A DNA stretch of 64,000 nt. Source: Flavobacteriaceae bacterium. Lineage in GTDB: Bacteria > Bacteroidota > Bacteroidia > Flavobacteriales > Flavobacteriaceae. How positions within the stretch are numbered: position 1 is the first letter of the stretch; each line of letters opens with the position of its first letter. A program made the translations under genes and the position numbers. The DNA lies in assembly GCA_028279515.1 (NCBI GenBank), contig JANQNQ010000013.1:124001-188000 (forward strand), read 5' to 3'. Positions 36,676 to 46,160 of this stretch are shown in pieces. The notes under the pieces are model-generated. The model was given only the letters and a program-made list of their open reading frames with translations. It did no database searches and was not told the origin of the DNA.

Positions 36676-38592
36676 ATGAAAAACACACACTTTTACGCAA
36701 TAACGACCCTTATGGTATTGCTGATAGGAACCAAACACTTGTCAGCACAAACGGGTGACGAGTTTATCACTACATGGGAAACTTCCACGGCAAATGAAAC
36801 CATAACCATTCCTACGTTATCGACTGAAGTATATTCCTATACAATCGACTGGGGAGATGGGTCTGCTTTGCAAACCACAGTTACAGGCGATGCCACTCAT
36901 ACGTATACAAATGCAGGAGTTCATACCGTCAAAATTTCAGGAACGTTTCCTGCGATCTACTTTAATGACGAAGGTGATGCCGAAAAGATTCGCGCCATTA
37001 TTCAATGGGGAAACATTGCGTGGGCGACCATGGAGAATGCTTTCAGCGGATGTTCGAATCTCAGCCTAAGCGCTACTGATGCACCGGATCTTAGTATGGT
37101 TACAAGTCTGTCTAGTATGTTTTCTGGCGCTAAGTTTTTGGATGCTGACCTGAACCATTGGAATGTGAGCACCATAACTAACATGAGTTTTATGTTTGAA
37201 AATTGCATGGCGTTCAATGGCAATATAAGTAACTGGAATGTAAACAGCGTCACAAATATGAAAGGTACATTCAGGCATTGTTGGGCGTTCAACAACGACA
37301 TCAGCAGCTGGAATGTAAGCAATGTGAATACGATGGAGTCCATGTTTAGATTCGCCAAGGTGTTTGATCGAGATATCAGCGGTTGGGACGTTAGCAGTGT
37401 GACCGTTTTCGCTGAAATGTTCAGAGATGCGTTGGCTTTTAATCAAGATATAGGAGGATGGGATATGAGAAAAGCTGAGGACATAAGCCGAATGCTTCAA
37501 AGAACCACAGCCTTTGATCAAGATATCAGCCAATGGGACATTGGTGCGGTAACTACGGCATTCAGAATGTTGCAAGTGAGTAATTTGTCGGTAGCCAACT
37601 ATGATCGCCTTCTAGCTGGTTGGAGTACCGATGACAGTGGTATTGCTGGAGATGGCATTGATGATATTCCAACAAATATTACCTTCGGTGCAGATGGTGT
37701 AACCTATTGTTCAGGCGGTATGAATCGTGCTAAATTGATGAGTACTTTTGACTGGGAAATAACTGACACAGGAATCGATTCAGATTGTGGTGTGGTGTTA
37801 GATGCAAAAGTATATTTACAAGGAGCATCCGTGGATCCCTTTATGGGCGAAGAAGACCTGATGAGAGATGAGTTGAGAGCGTTAGGGTACATATCACATA
37901 CAAGCCCATATGACGACGGATTTGTTTTGGATGCCGCTGCAGTACTAGATACCGGAGGGACTTCAGGTACCGGAAACCCTCAAAACGATATTGTAGATTG
38001 GGTCTGGATAGCCTTAAGAGATGTCGTAGACAATACAAAGACAATCGTTTGGCGTTCTGCACTGTTGCAACGAGATGGAAATATCGTAGAAACCGATGGC
38101 ATTTCCTCACTTTCTATAAATGCCTTGCCAGGTTCTTATCATGTTGAGGTCGGACATAGAAATCACTTGAGTGTACTTTCTACGTCCCCTGTCAATTTAG
38201 ATGATGGTGTCACTTCGCTAGATTTTTCCGATGGAAGCATTTCAACCTATGGTGATCATGCACAAACAAATGCTGGCATGCCCGTTGGAATACTAGGCCT
38301 GTGGGCAGGGGATGTCAACAGTGATGGTGAGATCGTCTTTTTAAATACGGGTGCCGAATCGGTTGATATAAAGCAATTGGTGCTAGAGCGTTCGGCTGAA
38401 GAAAGTCCCTTTGGAGCTTCCGTATTTTACAAACCTCAGGGATATTATGATGCCGACGTGAACATGGATGGAGAAGTGATCTTTTTGAACGCCGGAAATG
38501 AATTGCTCGCAATCAAGGACAACATTTTAGTGCATCCGCTCAATCAGATCTTTAATTCAGTATTCTATAAAATACAACAGCAATTACCCTAA
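36676..38592 (+). CDS. Single-module PKD / BspA-DUF285 secreted protein (array member 4)
   Basis: The protein has 638 residues: signal peptide (about 1-25, 'ALTTLMVLLIG'-like hydrophobic core ending LSAQ), one module (about 33-370: 'EFITTWETSTANETITIP', IDWGDGS, 'IIQWGNIAWATME', then about eight 25-residue repeats) and the shared C-terminal domain (from about 378, 'VYLQGASVDPFMGEEDLMRDELR') ending QQQLP. It is the minimal member of the array and shows which parts are essential. The short leader has neither the phased GTC element nor ACCCCTT, and the preceding gene ends in a terminator, so it may rely on read-through or a promoter I cannot identify. Confidence 0.87.
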   Translation: MKNTHFYAITTLMVLLIGTKHLSAQTGDEFITTWETSTANETITIPTLSTEVYSYTIDWGDGSALQTTVTGDATHTYTNAGVHTVKISGTFPAIYFNDEGDAEKIRAIIQWGNIAWATMENAFSGCSNLSLSATDAPDLSMVTSLSSMFSGAKFLDADLNHWNVSTITNMSFMFENCMAFNGNISNWNVNSVTNMKGTFRHCWAFNNDISSWNVSNVNTMESMFRFAKVFDRDISGWDVSSVTVFAEMFRDALAFNQDIGGWDMRKAEDISRMLQRTTAFDQDISQWDIGAVTTAFRMLQVSNLSVANYDRLLAGWSTDDSGIAGDGIDDIPTNITFGADGVTYCSGGMNRAKLMSTFDWEITDTGIDSDCGVVLDAKVYLQGASVDPFMGEEDLMRDELRALGYISHTSPYDDGFVLDAAAVLDTGGTSGTGNPQNDIVDWVWIALRDVVDNTKTIVWRSALLQRDGNIVETDGISSLSINALPGSYHVEVGHRNHLSVLSTSPVNLDDGVTSLDFSDGSISTYGDHAQTNAGMPVGILGLWAGDVNSDGEIVFLNTGAESVDIKQLVLERSAEESPFGASVFYKPQGYYDADVNMDGEVIFLNAGNELLAIKDNILVHPLNQIFNSVFYKIQQQLP

Positions 38593-38609
38593 AAATTAAT
38601 AGCTAAAAT

Positions 38610-38637
38610 GGCTTTGTCAAAGAAGGGGGACAAAGCC
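38610..38637 (+). promoter_or_regulatory. 3' UTR hairpin with AAGGGG loop (array member 4)
   Basis: GGCTTTGTC (38610-38618) pairs perfectly with GACAAAGCC (38629-38637). The loop AAAGAAGGGG keeps the AAGGGG core although the stem sequence is wholly different from the other three copies. That is the pattern expected if stem pairing and loop sequence are conserved together. AAGGGGGACAAA here is also the exact complement of TTTGTCCCCCTT in promoter copy A (about 10626-10637). Confidence 0.68.
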
Positions 38638-38648
38638 GATATTTGGGC

Positions 38649-38676
38649 CCCCGATCAGAAATGGTCGGGGTTTTTG
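38649..38676 (+). terminator. Intrinsic terminator of array member 4
   Basis: CCCCGATCA pairs with TGGTCGGGG (one G-T pair) around a GAAA tetraloop, followed by five T residues. Confidence 0.85.
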
Positions 38677-38831
38677 TTTTGTGTCTTTATGAGATGATTT
38701 GTCGATATACGAATCATAAGGTGCTATAATCAATGATTGTGTTGAATAAGGCGAATTCAATTCCTGAAGAACAGTACAATAGGTAAAATTTTAGTATCTT
38801 GATGTACAGCGCCTGACCAATAAGATCACTA

Positions 38832-41174
38832 ATGAAAAAAACAGCTCTTTCCATATTGCTGATGGGTATGTCCCTTGTGCTCACAGCTCAAAAGACCAGT
38901 TATAATATCGGCATCTTGACCGACCGAACTGCGCCAGAACTTTCTCCATTGATCGATAAATTACAGTCCGAAATTCGTGCAGTAGTAGGTGAAGATGCCA
39001 TTATCAACTTTCCTTCCGAAAGTCTTTTGATCAATAACTATGACTTAAACATTGCACAGCAAAACTACAATAGGTTGCTAACGAATGATACAGACCTCAT
39101 TTTGGCCTTTGGAGTTGTAAATAACCAGATCATCAGCAAACAGACTAGCCATCTTAAACCCACCATACTATTCGGTGCGGTGAATCGCGATTTAAATGGA
39201 ATTGACCTTGAGAAGCAAACCTCTGGAATTGAAAACTTCACCTACTTGATCGAATCAGAATCTTTTCAGGAAGATCTTACTAAGTTCAAGGAGTTGACAA
39301 ACTTCAAAAAATTAGGGATTGCAATCGAGGCGCCATTCATTGATATTTTACCTATTAAAGAAACTTTTGACAGGGAGATAGCGGTCTTAGATGCGACGTA
39401 TAAATTGATTCCGTTCAATAACGTTTCAGATATTCTGTCAAATTTGGATGAAATAGATGCGGTCTACATCGCAGGTGGATTTTTCTTGACAGAAGAGGAA
39501 AACAGGCGGTTGGCGCAAACGTTTATCGATAAAAAGTTACCCTCTTTCACGGTAAACAGTCCTGATGATGTTGAACTTGGCATCATGGCAACAAACCGAT
39601 CCAGCAATGACCTCGATCAATTCTTTAGACGGATTTCACTAACAGTTGAAGGTTTTGTAAATGGGCAAAAGCTTGCAGAGATGCCTGTTTTTATCGACTA
39701 TACGCCTCGCTTGACAATTAACTTTAATACCGCTGATGCTATTGGTGTTCCTATCAAGTACAGTCTTATTGCAGAAACTGACTTCGTAGGTGAGTTAAAA
39801 AATGCACGTTCAAAAAAACAATACGACTTACTTACATTATTAGACGAAACCATTGGAAGCAATCTATCATTAAAATCAGCACAAAGGGATGTGGCGCTTT
39901 CTGAACAAGATGTGAAGAGTGCCAAAAGTAATTACCTGCCATCACTCACAGCCTCTGGTTCAGGAACCTATATAGATCCACGTTTGGCCGAGATCAGTAA
40001 TGGACAGAATCCCGAATTTTCTACCGCAGGCAATGTTACCTTACAGCAGACATTGTTTTCTGAAGCCGCAAATGCCAACATTTCAATACAGAAAAGTTTG
40101 CAAAAAGTGCAGCAAGAAAACTTAAATGCCACAGAGTTGGATTTGATCTTCGATGCATCGAACGCTTATTTTACGACCCTGATCTTAAAGGCGAATGCTC
40201 AAATTCAGGCTCAGAACTTAGAATTGACCAAGCGCAATTTGGAGATTGCCCAGCAAAACTTTGACGCAGGCCAGTCTGGAAAGTCAGATTTGTTGCGATT
40301 CAGAAGCCAGATGGCACAAAACACGCAAGCCATGGTCGAAGCAATCAATCAACTAGAACAGGGCTTTATAGCTCTGAATCAGTTGTTGAATAATCCAATC
40401 AATACTGAAATAGATGTCGAAGATGTAAAACTTGATGAAGGCATCTTCGAAAAGTACAATTATGATCAGGTCACAAACATCTTAGATGATCCCACCTTGC
40501 GCGAACCGTTTACCAGATTCTTAATAGAAGAAGCTAAAAGAAATGCACCTGAGCTTCGTTCATTGGACCACAATCTAGATGTAACCAAGCGCAATATAAA
40601 ACTCAACAGTGAAGGACGGTTTCTACCTACAGTAGCTCTGCAAGGACAGTACAATCGAACGTTTAGTCGAAGCGGTGCAGGGAGTATTGCACCACAAGGA
40701 TTCGCCCTCATCGATGACAACTATAATATAGGAGTGAATGTCTCCATCCCGATTTTCAATCAAAACTTAACAAACGTCAATCGCCAAACGGCAGTGATCC
40801 AAAAGGAACAACTAGAGATCAATCGGGAAAACATTGAATTGAACATTGCTGCAAATGTGAGCAATGGTATTTTAAATATGGTCAACCAGGTGTCTAATAT
40901 CGAACTTTCGAAAGTATCCGAAGAAACCGCGAAAGAAGCACTTGAACTCACACAGGCTGCATATTCAGAAGGCTCTGTGAACATCGTGCAACTATTGGAT
41001 GCCCAAAACAATTTATTGAGTGCTCAATTGGCACGTGCCAATGCCACCTATAATTATTTGATCAATTCGTTGCAGTTAGAACGTTTCTTGGGCTATTATT
41101 TCTTACTGAACTCAGAAGCTGATAATGCTGAATTTCGTCAACGTTTCTTGCAATTCATGAACAACCGAAACTAA
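38832..41174 (+). CDS. TolC-family outer-membrane efflux protein fused to a substrate-binding-like domain
   Basis: The protein has 780 residues. Signal peptide MKKTALSILLMGMSLVLTAQ. Residues about 23-325 look like the periplasmic binding part of ABC systems of the TrpX / 'uncharacterised substrate-binding' type ('YNIGILTDRTAPELSPLIDKL', 'LILAFGVVNNQIISKQ', 'DAVYIAGGFFLTEEENRRL'). From about 335 to the end it is a TolC/OEP channel with long coiled-coil repeats ('LDETIGSNLSLKSAQRDVALSEQDVKSAKSNYLPSL' region and 'EGSVNIVQLLDAQNNLLSA'). TolC proteins form outer-membrane exit ducts for RND pumps. It is the first gene of the efflux operon, 26 nt before the adaptor. The extra N-terminal domain should lie in the periplasm and could sense or gate a substrate (inference). 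Confidence 0.87.
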   Translation: MKKTALSILLMGMSLVLTAQKTSYNIGILTDRTAPELSPLIDKLQSEIRAVVGEDAIINFPSESLLINNYDLNIAQQNYNRLLTNDTDLILAFGVVNNQIISKQTSHLKPTILFGAVNRDLNGIDLEKQTSGIENFTYLIESESFQEDLTKFKELTNFKKLGIAIEAPFIDILPIKETFDREIAVLDATYKLIPFNNVSDILSNLDEIDAVYIAGGFFLTEEENRRLAQTFIDKKLPSFTVNSPDDVELGIMATNRSSNDLDQFFRRISLTVEGFVNGQKLAEMPVFIDYTPRLTINFNTADAIGVPIKYSLIAETDFVGELKNARSKKQYDLLTLLDETIGSNLSLKSAQRDVALSEQDVKSAKSNYLPSLTASGSGTYIDPRLAEISNGQNPEFSTAGNVTLQQTLFSEAANANISIQKSLQKVQQENLNATELDLIFDASNAYFTTLILKANAQIQAQNLELTKRNLEIAQQNFDAGQSGKSDLLRFRSQMAQNTQAMVEAINQLEQGFIALNQLLNNPINTEIDVEDVKLDEGIFEKYNYDQVTNILDDPTLREPFTRFLIEEAKRNAPELRSLDHNLDVTKRNIKLNSEGRFLPTVALQGQYNRTFSRSGAGSIAPQGFALIDDNYNIGVNVSIPIFNQNLTNVNRQTAVIQKEQLEINRENIELNIAANVSNGILNMVNQVSNIELSKVSEETAKEALELTQAAYSEGSVNIVQLLDAQNNLLSAQLARANATYNYLINSLQLERFLGYYFLLNSEADNAEFRQRFLQFMNNRN

Positions 41175-41200
41175 CTATATAATCGCATAATACGCCAAAG

Positions 41201-42286
41201 ATGAAGTACTTTATAAAACGCATTGCTCTCGTCATTTTTGCTACTGTTTTTATAGCTTGTGGCGAAGAAGAGAAAAAAGAGGAAAAGCAACCACGGCCCG
41301 TAAAATATCAAGAAGTAGGTTTCTTGGGAGGTGAGAAAGTCCGAAGTTTCAGTGGTACAGCCCGTACCGATAAGATCGTCAACCTGAGTTTTAGAAATTC
41401 GGGCATTGTCACGGTCTTTGATATGAAACTAGGACAGAAGGTGAAAAAGGGACAACTTTTGGCCAAGTTAGACAATGTACAATCTCGATTGGCCTATGAG
41501 CAAGCGGTTACCCAATTGAACAGTGCGGCCTCACAAATGAACACAGCTAAACTAAGCTTAAATCGAGTACGGTCCTTATATGAAAAAGGAAGCGCATCCC
41601 TAAGTGATTTTGAGGCGGCAAAGAATTCGTTCAAAACGGCTGAAGAAAGTCATAAATCTGCCAAGCGCGGAGTAGATATCCAAGCAGAACAGATCCAATA
41701 CGGTTATATTTATGCTCCTGAAGACGGTATTATTGCTTCCATCAGTGCCGAAGTTGATGAAAATGTAAGCCCTGGACAAGCTGTGGCCGTTCTAAACGCC
41801 GGAACAGATATGGAGATTACGCTCGGCCTTCCTGAAAGCATCATCAATGGCGTAAATCAAGGTATGGACGTGGCGGTAGGTTTTACGTCGCTGGGTGGAG
41901 AGAATTTTAAGGGAAAAGTCACAGAAGTGGCGCCGGCCGTTGATGCCAATACATCTACATATCCGGTGCGTGTTACCGTCACCAATCCTACAGATGCCAT
42001 TAAAACGGGTATGGCAGCAACTGTGACCTTTGACTTTGCTGATCATAAGATGGACAACACTGTATTGGTAGTGCCTGCCCATGCGGTTGGAGAAGATAGT
42101 AATGGTCGTTTTGTATTCTTGATCGAAGATGATGGTGACAATGCAAAAGTCAAAAAACAACAAGTAGTACTCGGAAGTCTTACTTCGGAAGGCTTTGAGA
42201 TTACTTCAGGACTTTCTGCGGGACAAAAGATAGCTACAGCAGGGTTGCAAACATTGTTAGATGGCCAAGAAGTAAGAATGCAATAA
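41201..42286 (+). CDS. RND efflux periplasmic adaptor lipoprotein (HlyD/AcrA family)
   Basis: The protein has 361 residues. Lipoprotein signal with Cys20 after FIA. Typical order of domains: a barrel-sandwich half ('GIVTVFDMKLGQKVKKGQLLAKLD'), an alpha-helical hairpin (about 85-145), the second sandwich half ('YIYAPEDGIIASISAEVDENVSPGQAVAVL'), beta-barrel and membrane-proximal domain ('VPAHAVGEDSNGRFVFLI'). It links the inner-membrane pump to the TolC duct. It lies between the TolC gene and the pump gene with 21-26 nt gaps, so one operon. Confidence 0.93.
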   Translation: MKYFIKRIALVIFATVFIACGEEEKKEEKQPRPVKYQEVGFLGGEKVRSFSGTARTDKIVNLSFRNSGIVTVFDMKLGQKVKKGQLLAKLDNVQSRLAYEQAVTQLNSAASQMNTAKLSLNRVRSLYEKGSASLSDFEAAKNSFKTAEESHKSAKRGVDIQAEQIQYGYIYAPEDGIIASISAEVDENVSPGQAVAVLNAGTDMEITLGLPESIINGVNQGMDVAVGFTSLGGENFKGKVTEVAPAVDANTSTYPVRVTVTNPTDAIKTGMAATVTFDFADHKMDNTVLVVPAHAVGEDSNGRFVFLIEDDGDNAKVKKQQVVLGSLTSEGFEITSGLSAGQKIATAGLQTLLDGQEVRMQ

Positions 42287-42307
42287 CCAACCTTAAACCT
42301 TCAATCA

Positions 42308-45300
42308 ATGAATCTAGCAAAATTCTCGATAGATAAGAATCGTATCACCTTCATGGTACTGACGACCATTGTACTGATGGGTTTGGTGATGTATTCGGGC
42401 CTTTCACGCGATAGTATGCCACCGTATACAGTACGTGTGGCAACAGTTGTGTCTCAATTCCCTGGAGCCAGCCCAGAACGGGTCGAACAACTGGTTACAG
42501 ATAAGATTGAAAAGGTAGCACAAGAGCTTCCAGAACTCAAAGAGGTTGCAAGTACCTCACGAACGGGACTTTCTGTGGTCAGCGTTACCCTAAAGGATGA
42601 GGTCGCTGCGGATAAGATGCAATCGGTTTGGGATCGATTGCGTAGAAAATTAAATGCCCTAGACGGATTGCCGCAAGGTGTCCAGCCATTTTTGAATGAC
42701 GATGGTGTTGGCGACGTATACGGTATTGTTGTAGGTCTTACCTCTGATGGGTTTTCGTATGCCGAAATGAAAACCTATGCCGATGATATAAAAGATGCGT
42801 TGATCAAGTTGCCTAATGCCGCTAAAGTTGAAATGGGCGGAGAACAAGAAGAACGTGTCTTCGTTGCATTTGATAATTCTAGATTGAAAGAATACGGGTT
42901 GTCGGCTTCTAAACTGCAGCAAAGCATCAGTGCCACAAATATTTTGAATTCGGGCGGACAAATAAATGTCGGAGATGAGCGAATCATTTTAGAGCCAACA
43001 GGTAACTTCAATTCAGTAGAAGATATTCGTGAAATGCTAATTCCGGTAGGAAATGGGTCACAACTTGTGAAGCTAGGTGATATCACCAACGTTAGTAAAA
43101 GCTATGTGGATCCTCCAACACAGAAAGTTCGCATCAATGGCAAGGATGCCATTTCACTTCATGTTAACCTTAAAAAGAACGCCAATGTAATTGCCCTCGG
43201 CGAAGAAGTCGATCAGGTCGTTGCCCAATGGCAACAATTGCTGCCGGTAGGTTTAGAATTGACCAGAGTATCTTCTTTAGATACTTATATAGATTTCAAG
43301 GTAAGTGACTTCATATCTAACTTGATGCAGTCAATTGGCATTGTGTTAGCCGTGATGCTAATATTTTTGGGCATTCGAACGGGTTTTGTGATTGCTAGTT
43401 TGATACCAATTGTGACCATCATGACATTGATGATCATGGGGGTGATCGACATGGGATTGAATCAGGTTACCCTGGCAGCATTGATCATGGCGTTGGGAAT
43501 GTTAGTTGACAATGCCATTGTAGTTGCAGAGACTATCATGGTAAAAATGGAACAAGGCATTAAAAAATACGATGCGGCGATACAGGCATTCGCCGAGTTG
43601 TGGATGCCACTTCTCATCTCTACACTTACTACTTCGGCAGCATTTTTGGCCTTCTATTTATCACCGACGACCATGGGAGACATTGTAGGGCCGATCTTTG
43701 TGGTCATCACTATTGCCTTGATGTCGTCCTGGATCATTGCGCTGACGGTCATTACGATGTTCTGTTATTTATTTTTAAAGGTAAGTCCGAAGGGAGAAAA
43801 GAAACCGAGTTTGGTCGATCGTGTTATCAACGGACTGAAAGTAAAATACAAAGATCTAATTCTTTTTGCCCTGCGGAATAAGTATAAAGTGATCATTGGG
43901 ATTTTAGTGGCTTTTATCGTGTCATTGTATGGTTTTACAATGATACCGTTCATTTTCTTTCCAGACAGTGATCGAAACATGATCACTATCGATATCAATC
44001 TTCCTGAGGGAAATAAAATTGAACGGACCACCGAAGTGGTGAAAAGTATTGAACAATATATGGCCGACTCTCTACAGGTGAATGATCAGCGAGTGTCAGG
44101 CATCAGTGACTGGTCGTCCTACATAGGAGAAGGTCCAGAATCATATGACCTTGGGTATTCTCCTGATGAAGCCAATTCTAATTATGCCCATATTTTGGTG
44201 AACACATCTTCCTTTAGCGAAAACAAGAAAATGATTGCCAAGTTAGATGACTTTACATATAATCATTTTCCGAACGCTGATATCAAGGTCGGAGCATTAG
44301 GTGCAGGAGGAAGTGGTACTCCCATCGAGATCAAGGTTTCCGGAAGTGATCCAGATGAACTTTCTAGCATTTCGGAATCTGTAAAACTTCAATTATCTGC
44401 AATCGCCGGCACGAAAAATGTCAAAGACGATTGGGGGCCTAAGAGTAAGAAGTTCTTGATCAATATTGACCAGAGCCGAGCACAGTCAGCAGGAATTACG
44501 AGTTCAGATATCGCTACGTCGTTGCAAACGGTTCTGGATGGTTTTCAAACAGGAGAATATCGAGAAGATGATAAATCGATACCCATAGTGATGCGAAGCG
44601 ATGCTGGGCAGCAGCAAAGCTTAGCTTCTCTTGAAACTTTGAATGTGTACTCTCAGAATTCTGGTAAGAGTGTGCCTTTATTACAAGTAGCTACTATTAT
44701 CCCGCAATGGCAATATGCAAAGATCAAACGTTTTGACCTTAGACGTACCATCAATATCACCAGTGAATTGCGAGAAGGCGGAAATGCTTCGGCCATTACT
44801 GCCGAAATTACCCCTTGGTTAGAAGCCCAAAGGCAGCAATGGCCAACAGGGTATGTCTATGAGTTTGGCGGTGATGCCAAACAATCTGCTGAAAGCATGG
44901 GGTCAGTGGTTGGTTATTTGCCTATATCAGGTTTTATCATAGTGTTACTGTTAATTATTCAGTTCAACTCCTTCCGTAAGATGGGCATGGTAGTATTGAC
45001 CATTCCGTTGGGAATTATTGGTGTGGTCATTGGATTACTGGTCTTCGGGGAAGCTTTTGGCTTTATGCCGTTCTTAGGTGTCATTTCCCTGGCAGGGATT
45101 GTCATCAATAATGCCATCGTTCTTATTGATCGAATGGAAATCGAACAGCGCAGTGGTCGCTCTGATCAAGATGCGGTGATTGCGGCTTGTCTACAGCGAT
45201 TTAGGCCCATTCTGCTGGCAACGTTTACAACAGTATTAGGACTGATTCCGCTGTATGTTTCAGGAGGAGAAATGTGGGAAGGGATGGCCGTTAGTATTAT

Positions 45301-45418
45301 GGTAGGACTGCTGTTCGGAACGATCATTACCTTACTATTTATTCCTTCGCTATATAGTGCACTTTTCAAGGTGAGTTATAAAGGCTATTCGTTTAACGAA
45401 AAATTATTAGAAGATTAA
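42308..45418 (+). CDS. RND family efflux permease (AcrB/MMPL-type)
   Basis: The protein has 1036 residues, a full-length proton-driven pump with 12 predicted helices and two periplasmic loops. N-terminal cytoplasmic start 'MNLAKFSIDKNRITFMVLTTIVLMG'. The fourth helix has 'LGMLVDNAIVVAE', with one Asp where AcrB has two. The second half carries 'PFLGVISLAGIVINNAIVLIDRME'. It has no heavy-metal signature that I can name, so the substrate is open; hydrophobic compounds are the usual cargo. The stop overlaps the next start by one base. Confidence 0.93.
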   Translation: MNLAKFSIDKNRITFMVLTTIVLMGLVMYSGLSRDSMPPYTVRVATVVSQFPGASPERVEQLVTDKIEKVAQELPELKEVASTSRTGLSVVSVTLKDEVAADKMQSVWDRLRRKLNALDGLPQGVQPFLNDDGVGDVYGIVVGLTSDGFSYAEMKTYADDIKDALIKLPNAAKVEMGGEQEERVFVAFDNSRLKEYGLSASKLQQSISATNILNSGGQINVGDERIILEPTGNFNSVEDIREMLIPVGNGSQLVKLGDITNVSKSYVDPPTQKVRINGKDAISLHVNLKKNANVIALGEEVDQVVAQWQQLLPVGLELTRVSSLDTYIDFKVSDFISNLMQSIGIVLAVMLIFLGIRTGFVIASLIPIVTIMTLMIMGVIDMGLNQVTLAALIMALGMLVDNAIVVAETIMVKMEQGIKKYDAAIQAFAELWMPLLISTLTTSAAFLAFYLSPTTMGDIVGPIFVVITIALMSSWIIALTVITMFCYLFLKVSPKGEKKPSLVDRVINGLKVKYKDLILFALRNKYKVIIGILVAFIVSLYGFTMIPFIFFPDSDRNMITIDINLPEGNKIERTTEVVKSIEQYMADSLQVNDQRVSGISDWSSYIGEGPESYDLGYSPDEANSNYAHILVNTSSFSENKKMIAKLDDFTYNHFPNADIKVGALGAGGSGTPIEIKVSGSDPDELSSISESVKLQLSAIAGTKNVKDDWGPKSKKFLINIDQSRAQSAGITSSDIATSLQTVLDGFQTGEYREDDKSIPIVMRSDAGQQQSLASLETLNVYSQNSGKSVPLLQVATIIPQWQYAKIKRFDLRRTINITSELREGGNASAITAEITPWLEAQRQQWPTGYVYEFGGDAKQSAESMGSVVGYLPISGFIIVLLLIIQFNSFRKMGMVVLTIPLGIIGVVIGLLVFGEAFGFMPFLGVISLAGIVINNAIVLIDRMEIEQRSGRSDQDAVIAACLQRFRPILLATFTTVLGLIPLYVSGGEMWEGMAVSIMVGLLFGTIITLLFIPSLYSALFKVSYKGYSFNEKLLED

Positions 45419-46074
45419 TGCTTGACAGACTCTATCCCATACGATTTCAGTTGTTCTTCTTTAGTCTAATGGCTATTTTATTTGGCTCATTGGTGGTTCC
45501 AGCATCCTTCTTTGAAGGAATCTTGGCTCCAATTCTCTTTTTGCTGAATTTAATGGCCGGAATTATTCTACTATCCACCAGAAAGAAGATTATGTGGTTT
45601 TTTGTAGTGTTGTTGGTCATTACAGGAGTAACATCTGGAGCATCTTTTTTTGACAAGGAGGGAATCACGTATTCGTTCGTACGCATGGCCGCTTACTTTT
45701 TATTTTATACGGTAGTGACTGCGGCACTCATAAGGCAGGTCTGGAAAGCGAATAAAATCAGTGAGAATGTTATTCTCGGTCTTATCAGCGGCTACGTGTC
45801 CTTAGGACTCATAGGTTTCTTTATATGCCTCAGTATTGAGATGGCTTACCCAAACTCTTTTCACGGTTTTAATCCTGATGTTTCATCGACTGATAATTTG
45901 ATGTATTTCAGTTACATCACGTTACTTACCATTGGTTATGGTGATATGGCTCCGGCCACGACCTTAGCACGCAAGGCTTCCATCTTGATTGGACTTTTGG
46001 GTCAAATATATCTAGTGATCCTCACTGCTATTGTAGTAGGCAAGTATATCAATCAAAAAGGAGTGGCTAAATAA
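45418..46074 (+). CDS. Two-pore-helix-type potassium channel family protein
   Basis: The protein has 218 residues with about six predicted helices; the last two flank a pore loop with the K+ selectivity filter TIGYGD (171-176). It lacks the Arg/Lys-rich S4 helix of voltage sensors and has no RCK domain. It starts at 45418, sharing one base with the pump stop codon, which indicates translational coupling. A cation channel in an efflux operon is unusual; it may balance charge or couple membrane potential to pumping, but that is guesswork. Confidence 0.82.
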   Translation: MLDRLYPIRFQLFFFSLMAILFGSLVVPASFFEGILAPILFLLNLMAGIILLSTRKKIMWFFVVLLVITGVTSGASFFDKEGITYSFVRMAAYFLFYTVVTAALIRQVWKANKISENVILGLISGYVSLGLIGFFICLSIEMAYPNSFHGFNPDVSSTDNLMYFSYITLLTIGYGDMAPATTLARKASILIGLLGQIYLVILTAIVVGKYINQKGVAK

Positions 46075-46090
46075 AAAAATAAAAACAAGA

Positions 46091-46124
46091 AAACCCCGAC
46101 ATACTAAATGACATCGAGGCTTTC
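46091..46124 (-). terminator. Probable terminator of the susCD operon
   Basis: On the minus strand CCTCGA pairs with TCGGGG (one T-G pair) and is followed by a T-rich tract. It lies between the convergent channel gene and the SusD gene stop (46161). The stem is short. Confidence 0.5.
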
Positions 46125-46160
46125 GGTTTGGTAGTTGTTGATGGAGGCGTTAACCCTTTA

